The notes under the pieces were generated by a model. That model saw only the letters and a list, made by a program, of their open reading frames with translations. It searched no databases and had not been told where the DNA came from. From the NCBI GenBank assembly GCA_900754175.1, contig CAAEBS010000040.1, positions 1-5,231 on the forward strand: a stretch of 5,231 nt of DNA, in the 5' to 3' direction. Origin of the DNA: Clostridia bacterium. GTDB taxonomy: Bacteria; Bacillota; Clostridia; Oscillospirales; CAG-272. The position numbers and the translations under genes were made by a program. Positions 1-5,231 of this stretch are shown one piece after another (the first letter of the stretch is position 1; every line of letters begins with the position of its first letter).

Positions 1-3
1 GTC

Positions 4-37
4 CGGGGGAAACTTTTCTTCAGAAAAGTTTCCCCCG
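4..37. repeat. Perfect 16-bp palindrome downstream of clpC (possible terminator or dispersed repeat)
   Basis: Arms 4-19 and 22-37 are perfectly complementary over 16 bp with a two-base centre, realistically a C-G-closed four-base loop on a long stem. It begins 18 bases after the clpC stop. Neither strand has a U-tract after the stem, so it is not a textbook intrinsic terminator. It could stabilise the 3' end of clpC mRNA, work as a bidirectional terminator of weak type, or be one copy of a palindromic repeat scattered through the genome. The symmetry is directly visible; its role is inferred. Confidence 0.8.
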
Positions 38-54
38 TCACCTCCCCAAGATTT

Positions 55-2496
55 TCACCCCTGCACTTCAGAGTGCTTCCGGAATACCAGGTCGTTTCCC
101 TCTGCCGTGATGTCTACGGAATCTCCGACGGAAAATTTGCCTTCCAGCAGTCCGGCGGCAAGCCGGTCCTCGACCATCCGGACGACTGTCCGGCGCAGGG
201 GGCGGGCACCGTAGGTCTCCTGATAACCGTTTTGCACCAGCAGGTCGATTGCGGGCGCATCAAAGTGCAGGGAAATTCCCGCACCCTCGGCACGTTCCGC
301 CACTTCTCCAAGCATCATTTCCGCAATCTTTCGCAGGCTATCCCGGCTGAGCGGGTGGAAAATCAGAATCTCGTCGATCCGATTGAGAAATTCCGGTCGG
401 AATTTCTCCCGGAGCGCCTGCATCATCTTTTCCCGGACGCCCTCCTCTGCGGCGGCACGGTCGGAAAAGCCGAGGGTGTGCGTGGTGCGCAGTTCGTTTG
501 CCCCGATGTTGGAGGTCATAATTACCACCGTATTCCGGAAATCCACCCGCCGCCCCTGCGAGTCGGTGAGCGTGCCGTCCTCCAGAATCTGAAGCAACAG
601 ATTGAAAATATCGGGGTGCGCTTTTTCGATCTCATCAAACAGCGGGACCGAATAGGGGTGCCGCCGCACCTTTTCGGTCAGCTGACCGCCCTCTCCGTAA
701 CCGACGTAGCCTGGCGGGGAACCGATCAGGCGGGAAACGCTGTGCTTTTCCATATATTCCGACATATCCAGGCGGATCAGCGTTCCCTGCCTGCCGAACA
801 TACACTCTCCCAGCGCCTTGCAAAGCTCGGTTTTGCCAACGCCCGTCTGACCGAGAAAGATGAAAGAACCGATCGGGCGCATGGGATTGCGGAACCCGGC
901 ACGACTGCGGTGAATGGCTTTGGTCAGGGCGGCAATCGCTTCGTCCTGCCCGACGACCCGCTTTTTCAGCTCCTCCTCCAGATTCAGCAGCTTCCGGTCG
1001 TCCCGCTCGTTGCCATCCCCGGCGGGGATCCCGGTCCATCCGGTAATGATCTCGGCGATGTCTGCCGCCGTTACTTTCAGCCCCTCTCCGTCGTTCTGGG
1101 CTTCCATGGTTTTCCGGAACTCCGCCAGACGGTGATTGAGCGTGCGCTCCCGGTCCCGCAGAGCGGCGGCGCTTTCAAAATCCTGTCCGAGAATGGCTTC
1201 TTCCTTGTCCTTGGCAAGCCGTTTCAGCTCTTCCTCGCTTTTGCGGATCTCGGGCGGCGGCGTATGGGCGTGGATCCGGACCTTTGCCGCCGCTTCGTCC
1301 ACAAGGTCAATGGCTTTGTCGGGCAGATAGCGGTCGGGAATATAGCGTACCGACAGGGAAACGGCGGCGTGGATCGCTTCGTCGGTGATCTTCAGGCGGT
1401 GGTGCGCCTCGTAGCGGTCCCGCAGACCAATCAGAATTTGCTCTGCTTCCGCCGGGGTCGGCTCGCCGACCATGACCGACTGAAAGCGCCGTTCCAGCGC
1501 CGCATCCTTTTCGATATGCGCCCGGTATTCCGCCACCGTCGTGGCGCCGATCATCTGCAATTCTCCCCGTGCAAGGGCGGGCTTGATGATGTTGGCGGCG
1601 TCCACGGCACCCTCTGCGGCGCCGGCGCCGATAATCATGTGGATTTCGTCGATGAAAAGAATGATCCCGGGGTTTTTCATCACTTCTTCCATCACGTTTT
1701 TCATCCGTTCCTCAAATTCACCCCGGTATTTGGCGCCGGCGATCATGGAGGGAATATCCAGCGTGATGACCCGTTTCCCGACCAGCGTTTCCGGCACGTT
1801 TTCGTCTGCGATCCTCTGCGCCAGTCCTTCTACCACGGCGGTTTTGCCTACGCCGGGCTCGCCGATGAGGCAGGGGTTGTTTTTTGTGCGGCGGGAGAGA
1901 ATACGGATGACCCGCTCGGTCTCGTTTTCACGCCCGATGATGGGGTCGATCTTTCCCTCCCGGGCGGCGTCGGTGAGGTCTCTGCCATAGGAGCTGAGGG
2001 TGGGAGCGCCCCGTATTTTCAGCTTTTCTTCGGTGTCTTTGGAGGAGTTTCTCCGTTCCGGCGCACTGCCGAGAAAGGCGGACAGGTCCGCCTTAAGCTC
2101 TGATGTGGGGATTCCTGCCGCCTCCAACAGGCGGACGGCAACGCAGTCCCGCTCGCCGATCAGGGCACTGAGCAGGTGCTCGGTTCCGATGTAATGATTG
2201 CCGCACCGCACCGATTCGGCGGCGGAGGCTTCGATGATCTTTTTGACCCTCGGCGTCATGTCCGACGGGGTAACGTCGCTTCTGGAGCCGGAGCCGGCAA
2301 GGTCGGTGATGCTCTTGCGCAGTTTTTCGGCGTCGGCACCCCGGTTGAGCAGGATGCGGGAGGCAATGCTGTCCTTTTCGCAGAGCAGCCCCAGCAGAAG
2401 ATGCTCGGAGCCGATATAAGTGTGCCCCATTTCCCGTGCGTAGTGCAGGGCACGGTTCAGCGTATTCTGTGCCTTTTGCGTGAATTTGTTCGTCAT
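55..2496 (-). CDS. clpC: ATP-dependent Clp protease ATP-binding subunit ClpC (AAA+ unfoldase)
   Basis: This is a complete class I Clp/HSP100 unfoldase of 813 residues, the usual ClpC length. Such hexamers unfold substrates in the cytoplasm and feed them to ClpP, often with adaptors such as MecA. Visible in order: a double Clp N-domain (about 1-145, with paired YIGSEHLL and YIGTEHLL motifs at 27-34 and 102-109); AAA+ module D1 with Walker A GEPGVGKT (212-219), pore-loop KYRG (257-260 region), Walker B ILFIDE (279-284) and an RRF finger (336-338); a short UVR-type middle domain (about 420-460, with DFESAAALRD); and module D2 with Walker A GQTGVGKT (549-556), Walker B LFDE (619-622), pore-loop GYVG (596-599), sensor TSN (661-663) and GARPLRR (763-769). 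A ClpP-docking tripeptide, LGF (675-677), follows the TSN motif. There is no zinc finger, which argues against ClpE, and the short middle domain argues against ClpB. The ATG at 2496 has a GAGG ribosome site (2507-2504) seven bases upstream. No CtsR or CIRCE operator was seen in the leader. Confidence 0.97.
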   Translation of the reverse strand: MTNKFTQKAQNTLNRALHYAREMGHTYIGSEHLLLGLLCEKDSIASRILLNRGADAEKLRKSITDLAGSGSRSDVTPSDMTPRVKKIIEASAAESVRCGNHYIGTEHLLSALIGERDCVAVRLLEAAGIPTSELKADLSAFLGSAPERRNSSKDTEEKLKIRGAPTLSSYGRDLTDAAREGKIDPIIGRENETERVIRILSRRTKNNPCLIGEPGVGKTAVVEGLAQRIADENVPETLVGKRVITLDIPSMIAGAKYRGEFEERMKNVMEEVMKNPGIILFIDEIHMIIGAGAAEGAVDAANIIKPALARGELQMIGATTVAEYRAHIEKDAALERRFQSVMVGEPTPAEAEQILIGLRDRYEAHHRLKITDEAIHAAVSLSVRYIPDRYLPDKAIDLVDEAAAKVRIHAHTPPPEIRKSEEELKRLAKDKEEAILGQDFESAAALRDRERTLNHRLAEFRKTMEAQNDGEGLKVTAADIAEIITGWTGIPAGDGNERDDRKLLNLEEELKKRVVGQDEAIAALTKAIHRSRAGFRNPMRPIGSFIFLGQTGVGKTELCKALGECMFGRQGTLIRLDMSEYMEKHSVSRLIGSPPGYVGYGEGGQLTEKVRRHPYSVPLFDEIEKAHPDIFNLLLQILEDGTLTDSQGRRVDFRNTVVIMTSNIGANELRTTHTLGFSDRAAAEEGVREKMMQALREKFRPEFLNRIDEILIFHPLSRDSLRKIAEMMLGEVAERAEGAGISLHFDAPAIDLLVQNGYQETYGARPLRRTVVRMVEDRLAAGLLEGKFSVGDSVDITAEGNDLVFRKHSEVQG

Positions 2497-2644
2497 ACGA
2501 TCCCCTCTTTGCTTTCCGGATTTTTCCTTACGGTCGGTGTACTGCGATTATGCACCGTTTGCGGCATATTTATCCGCCGGAATACCGATTCCGTACTATT
2601 TTACGCAGAAAAAAGGAAAAAAATTTATCCGGGCGCCAAAAAGC
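2497..2644 (-). promoter_or_regulatory. AT-rich leader between the peptidoglycan-binding gene and clpC, probably holding the clpC promoter
   Basis: This gap is the only long one between genes here and is richer in A and T than its flanks, so a separate clpC promoter is likely. Possible -10 hexamers on the minus strand are TAAAAT (2603-2598) and CATAAT (2552-2547), but neither has a good TTGACA-like -35 at the right distance. The 9-base word CGGATAAAT occurs twice (2631-2623 and 2576-2568), 55 bases apart. There is also a 7-bp inverted repeat with one G-T pair (2535-2541 with 2551-2557). No GGTCAAA heptamer pair (CtsR) or CIRCE element (HrcA) was found. No convincing terminator for the upstream operon was seen, so some readthrough into clpC is possible. 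Confidence 0.35.
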
Positions 2645-3154
2645 TCAGCGGGCGTAGTTGGAAAAGTTGCGCAACAGAATGTTCCAGGTGGGAACGTTCA
2701 CGATCCCGGTCGGCTCCAGAAGCGACGCCGACTGGATATGCCGGATGTTGTTTGCCGTGGCTTCGTCGTAGATTCCCGTGGTAACGGGAACGGTGGGAAA
2801 TTCATAAATCACCGTCAGTTCGTCCAGAAGGTTCTGGATCAGTACCACTTCCCAACCCGCCTCACCGGGAAAGACCGGGAAAAAGGGCGGGATAGCGGAG
2901 CTTTCGGGATGAGGCGGGCTTTCGGAAACGACCCGCAGGTATTCCCGGTAGAGCAGATCCCAGGTGCGTGCGTCGGCAACGCCGGTCGGCTCCAGCCCGT
3001 TCAGCTCCTGAAAGGCACGGAGAGAGCACTCGGTGGCGCTGTCAAAAATTCCGTCCACAGGGGGCGGTGGGATCTCGGGGCAGGCATAGGAGAGCCGGCG
3101 GAGGTAGGTCTGGAGGTTCTGGACGGCGATGGAGTAGTTCGGATGGGTATTCAT
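2645..3154 (-). CDS. Peptidoglycan-binding protein with two PG_binding_1 modules
   Basis: This small protein of 169 residues is built almost entirely from two peptidoglycan-binding modules of the PG_binding_1 type, at about 8-72 and 92-162. Each shows the family pattern: a leading helix with a VQNLQ or IQNLL core, a turn with DGIFDSAT or TGIYDEAT, then a hydrophobic helix, and a closing G-x-x-x-x-x-TW (TW at 64-65 and 156-157). The linker (about 76-91) is rich in proline and serine. There is no signal peptide, membrane segment or catalytic domain, so the likely role is wall or spore cortex binding only. The modules resemble those in the 467-residue protein encoded just upstream, suggesting duplication. 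The gene starts 26 bases after that gene's stop, with a strong AAGGAG site six bases before the ATG. A typical SleC-type cortex enzyme carries its binding module in the same chain, so this separate binder is unusual. The domain call is firm; the cortex role is inferred from the neighbours. Confidence 0.88.
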   Translation of the reverse strand: MNTHPNYSIAVQNLQTYLRRLSYACPEIPPPPVDGIFDSATECSLRAFQELNGLEPTGVADARTWDLLYREYLRVVSESPPHPESSAIPPFFPVFPGEAGWEVVLIQNLLDELTVIYEFPTVPVTTGIYDEATANNIRHIQSASLLEPTGIVNVPTWNILLRNFSNYAR

Positions 3155-3180
3155 GTGCGTCTCCTTTTTGAATCCGGATG

Positions 3181-4584
3181 TCAGGTGGAGCCGACCTCAA
3201 AGCCGGGATACTGACCGTCGTTGAGGCGGGAGCCGTTGTAAAGGTCGCTGTAAAGCCGGGTGATCTCATCCCACGTGATAGCGCCCACGACCCCGTTCTG
3301 CGGCAGACCCTTGAGGCGCTGGAATGCGATGACCGACTGCTGGGTGAGCGTGCCGAAATAGCCGGTGGCGGGAACGGCGGGAATTTCGGGGATATAGCCC
3401 GAAATATAGGTCAGGTATTCCTGAAGCACCCGCACGGGGTCTGCCTCCGAGCCGATGCGGAGCGGAACGCCGGGATAAGGAAGTACGTTGCCCTCGATAT
3501 AACGGAACGGAATGGTCTCGATAAAGCCGAGGTAGGTGCGGTAGAGGACGTCCCAGGTGGCGTAGTCGCTTTCGCCGGTCACGGGGAGGTCAAAGGTCTG
3601 CTGAAAGCGCTCGACCGCATTGGTGGTGGCGGGACCGTAGATCCCGTCGATCGCAATGGAGGGAATGGTGTTGTAGAATTCCGACAGGTAGTTGATGAGG
3701 TACTGGACGTTCCGGACCTCAATTCCACGGTCGCCCTGGCTCAGGGAGCCGGTGTACTGCTGGGTGACCTCGGAGAGCTTGATTCCCTCGGAGTCCAGCT
3801 CGTTGAGCCGCTTGACGGCGTTGTAGATAAACTGGATGCGGTACCAGGTGGCGTGCCCCACGATGCCGTCCGGCGTCAGCGAAAACACCTCCTGAAACTG
3901 CCGGATCGCCGCCTCGGTGTCGTAGGAGAAGATGCCGTCCGGCACGGCAATCTTCGGAATGGAGGGGTAATTGTCCGAGATCCGGTTCAGGCGGATCTGG
4001 ATCTGCCGCACGTCATCGCCCGCCGTTCCCAGCCGGAGCAGACGTCCCGGATAGCTTGCGGTAATGCTCATGACGGGGGCGCCTGTGACGATGTTGATAT
4101 CGTTGCCGTAGTAGTATTGCAGGATCTCATAGGGAGTATAGCCCTCGTTGGCAAGCGTAACGCTGCCCCACTGGGAAAGCCCGTTGCAGGTGACCGTCGT
4201 GCCGTTGCAGTACTGGGCAAACAGCGGTTCCACGTTTCCCTGGCGGACGATATAGCTGTTGAAGATCTCGCCCACGATCTGGCTGATGTTTTCAAAATAA
4301 TCCCGTCCGTTGACAAAGGACTGGTCGTAGGCGGTGGAGTTGGTGATGTCAAAGGCATACCCACGGGAGGGGTAGTATTCGGTGTAAATGCGGTTCAGCG
4401 TAAAGGAGATCTGCGCATAGATGTTTGCACGGATAGCGCTTTCCGGCCAGGTGGGATAGATTTCACTGCAAGCCACGTTTGTGATGTACTCGGTAAAGGG
4501 AACCGAAACGTCCAGCGCATTGGAGCGGGGGGCACCGAGGTGGACTGTGATGCGTGCGGGTATGTAAGGAAGATTGGCATTCAT
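3181..4584 (-). CDS. SleC-like SpoIID/LytB domain protein with three peptidoglycan-binding modules
   Basis: This 467-residue protein joins a SpoIID/LytB-type domain (about 8-168) to three PG_binding_1 modules (about 180-255, 275-352 and 370-447). SpoIID enzymes are lytic transglycosylases, and the closest relatives by motif are clostridial spore cortex-lytic enzymes (SleC). Supporting residues are an SEIYPTWP motif (40-47) whose Glu41 matches the catalytic glutamate of SpoIID, a helix with IRANIYAQISF (51-61), DITNSTAYDQSF (79-90), CNGTTVTCNGLSQWG (126-140) and YEILQYYYG (152-160). Each binding module ends in a TW pair (246-247, 343-344, 437-438). No signal peptide or membrane segment is visible; this would suit a protein made in the mother cell and deposited on the spore, but that is inference. 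The start is an ATG with GAGG eight bases upstream, overlapping the stop of the preceding gene. Canonical SleC has an extra N-terminal prepro domain in the same chain, and here that domain is encoded separately upstream. Function in cortex hydrolysis during germination is likely but untested; a vegetative wall role is possible. Confidence 0.9.
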   Translation of the reverse strand: MNANLPYIPARITVHLGAPRSNALDVSVPFTEYITNVACSEIYPTWPESAIRANIYAQISFTLNRIYTEYYPSRGYAFDITNSTAYDQSFVNGRDYFENISQIVGEIFNSYIVRQGNVEPLFAQYCNGTTVTCNGLSQWGSVTLANEGYTPYEILQYYYGNDINIVTGAPVMSITASYPGRLLRLGTAGDDVRQIQIRLNRISDNYPSIPKIAVPDGIFSYDTEAAIRQFQEVFSLTPDGIVGHATWYRIQFIYNAVKRLNELDSEGIKLSEVTQQYTGSLSQGDRGIEVRNVQYLINYLSEFYNTIPSIAIDGIYGPATTNAVERFQQTFDLPVTGESDYATWDVLYRTYLGFIETIPFRYIEGNVLPYPGVPLRIGSEADPVRVLQEYLTYISGYIPEIPAVPATGYFGTLTQQSVIAFQRLKGLPQNGVVGAITWDEITRLYSDLYNGSRLNDGQYPGFEVGST

Positions 4585-4590
4585 ATCGGC

Positions 4591-4597
4591 AACCTCA
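4591..4597 (-). promoter_or_regulatory. Ribosome binding site overlapping a stop codon (translational coupling)
   Basis: On the minus strand the TGA stop of the 139-residue gene (4597-4595) overlaps a GAGGTT Shine-Dalgarno-like sequence (4596-4591), with GAGG ending eight bases before the ATG at 4584. This supports the chosen start of the SpoIID-like gene. It also suggests that ribosomes finishing the first protein start the second, giving coordinated amounts. Confidence 0.6.
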
Positions 4598-5014
4598 CAG
4601 CAGATTTCCGGACGGTCCGGTCAGATTCGACGGGGTGGGCGGAAAATCCGATTCGGTTTTTCCGCTTGCCAGGGGTATCATGACGGCGGGCTGGATCGAA
4701 AGCACGGAGGGAAACACGGCGACCCGCTCAAAGAAAAGCGGAGCGTATCCCTCCTTGAATACGTCCACGCTGTAAGTGGCGTAGGGCTTTATATTGCCCG
4801 GTTTCTCGGAAAGATCCCGGTTGGGGGTGGGAAGTTCTACCTTTTCGGTCTGACCGTCCCGGTTGGTAAGGAGAGAGTAGAGAACGCCGGAGACGTCCTT
4901 TTCACTTCCCCGGATGGTGACCGAAGCGCCGGAAAGGGGAATGGCGCCCCGGGCGGTCGATACCTTGATGATCAGGTAACCGTATTGCGTGTTGTTTTCA
5001 TGGGTCTCGTTCAT
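4595..5014 (-). CDS. Stand-alone SleC N-terminal (prepro)-like beta-sandwich protein
   Basis: This protein of 139 residues has no catalytic motif. Residues about 11-115 read as a small beta-sandwich of the carboxypeptidase-regulatory/transthyretin-like type: GYLIIKV (12-18), PLSGASVTI (26-34), LLTNRDGQT (48-56), then PYATYSVDVFKEGY (77-90) and a last strand around 98-114. From memory this pattern matches the N-terminal prepro region of clostridial SleC, which is removed by Csp proteases in the enzymes studied. The last 22 residues are low-complexity, rich in Pro, Ser, Thr and Gly, and look like a linker left unattached. No signal peptide is visible. The ATG at 5014 has an AAAGGA site (5029-5024) nine bases upstream. 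The stop lies 10 bases before the start of the SpoIID-like gene, so the two are probably co-translated. A role as a chaperone, inhibitor or spore-targeting partner of the next protein is inference. The alternative is that a frameshift has split a single ancestral gene. Confidence 0.82.
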   Translation of the reverse strand: MNETHENNTQYGYLIIKVSTARGAIPLSGASVTIRGSEKDVSGVLYSLLTNRDGQTEKVELPTPNRDLSEKPGNIKPYATYSVDVFKEGYAPLFFERVAVFPSVLSIQPAVMIPLASGKTESDFPPTPSNLTGPSGNLL

Positions 5015-5054
5015 GATAAGCGGTCCTTTCTGCAGATTTTCGGATGTCCCTGAC

Positions 5055-5085
5055 AGTATATGCGCTCAAGCCGGAAAATGATATG
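5055..5085 (-). promoter_or_regulatory. Possible sporulation (sigma-E-like) promoter for the SleC-like operon
   Basis: On the minus strand, CATATACT (5062-5055) resembles the CATA-type -10 element of mother-cell sigma factors, and CATATCA (5085-5079) upstream resembles the ATAT-containing -35 element. The gap of 16 bases between these two blocks is close to, though perhaps slightly longer than, the usual sigma-E spacing. The -10 lies about 40 bases upstream of the ATG at 5014. Expression in the mother cell would fit a spore cortex enzyme. The match is partial and rests on eye inspection only. Confidence 0.3.
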
Positions 5086-5159
5086 GGCAAAGGGGAAGAA
5101 TACCGTTGCCGGATTGTTTTATCGTTGCGGGGGTATGGTGCAGGGGTTGGTGCGCTCGA

Positions 5160-5231
5160 CGTTCGGAGATCCCGACCTGCGGTCGCCCTGCGGGTTCGAC
5201 TCCGGGCTTCGCCCTCCGCTCAGGATGACAC
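5160..5231. repeat. GC-rich multi-hairpin block at the window edge, probably a dispersed non-coding repeat
   Basis: Several short inverted repeats are packed together: CGACC/GGTCG (5173-5177 with 5181-5185), CCC/GGG (5186-5188 with 5192-5194), GGGC/GCCC (5204-5207 with 5211-5214), and CGGAG (5164-5168), which can pair with CTCCG at 5200-5204 or 5214-5218. CCTGCGG occurs twice, 11 bases apart (5176-5182 and 5187-5193). On the minus strand the edge reads GTCATCCTGAGCGGAG and, further on, GGATCTCCG. From memory this is typical of a repeat family found between genes in many gut Clostridia. The element is probably cut by the window end. No coding sequence is seen in it. Confidence 0.55.

Noticed and set aside
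73..2103. A 676-codon open frame on the plus strand
   Set aside because: It lies antisense to clpC, has a composition rich in Arg, Gly, Phe and His with no recognisable domain, and is explained by the GC-rich codon use of the real gene.
2604..2660. Possible intrinsic terminator after the 169-residue gene, with T-runs on the minus strand
   Set aside because: The T-rich stretch is present, but the best stem before it is only about 4 bp (CGCC with GGCG) across a 13-base loop, too weak to call.
2480..3214. Plus-strand open frames covering the clpC leader and the two-module gene
   Set aside because: They overlap a clearly domain-bearing gene on the other strand and show no recognisable protein family.
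3178..4683. A 501-codon open frame on the plus strand
   Set aside because: It is antisense to the SpoIID-like gene, whose motifs are clear. The translation shows repetitive Gly/Val/Asp-rich text with no domain.
5190..5206. GGTTCGACTCC, resembling the T-arm of a tRNA
   Set aside because: The flanking bases do not form the five-base-pair T stem, and no acceptor, D or anticodon arm can be placed around it.
1..5231. CRISPR array, transposase, phage or toxin-antitoxin genes
   Set aside because: No regularly spaced repeats and no proteins of these types are present in any frame; the coding space is filled by clpC and the cortex-related genes.

Overview
The window suggests a spore-forming member of the Firmicutes, class Clostridia, probably a GC-rich lineage of the Oscillospiraceae/Ruminococcaceae type. 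This is inferred from a Gram-positive-type ClpC unfoldase, proteins resembling the clostridial spore cortex-lytic enzyme SleC, AGGAG-like ribosome binding sites, and a fairly high GC content judged by eye. Genus cannot be named from the sequence.

All four convincing genes lie on the minus strand, so transcription runs from right to left. The right edge (about 5160-5231) is a GC-rich block of small hairpins and short tandem repeats that looks like a dispersed non-coding repeat. It is followed by a leader with a possible sporulation-type promoter (about 5055-5085). Next come three tightly spaced genes: a 139-residue beta-sandwich protein resembling the N-terminal (prepro) region of SleC (4595-5014), a 467-residue SpoIID/LytB-like domain protein with three peptidoglycan-binding modules (3181-4584), and a 169-residue protein made of two further modules (2645-3154). 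The gaps are 10 and 26 bases and each gene has its own ribosome binding site, so they are probably one operon. After a 148-base AT-rich gap comes a complete clpC (55-2496). It is followed by a 16-bp perfect palindrome (4-37) that could end the transcript or be another dispersed repeat.

In Clostridium perfringens and C. difficile, SleC is a single proenzyme that degrades spore cortex during germination after Csp proteases remove its propeptide. Here the same parts appear as separate polypeptides: an N-terminal domain alone, a catalytic-type domain with anchors, and an extra anchor protein. The inferred job is spore cortex binding and hydrolysis or remodelling. The split raises the question of whether the small first protein controls the second in trans. 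ClpC is a general protein quality-control ATPase, probably transcribed from its own promoter. It has none of its usual upstream partners (ctsR, mcsA, mcsB) here, and no functional link to the cortex genes is shown by the sequence.
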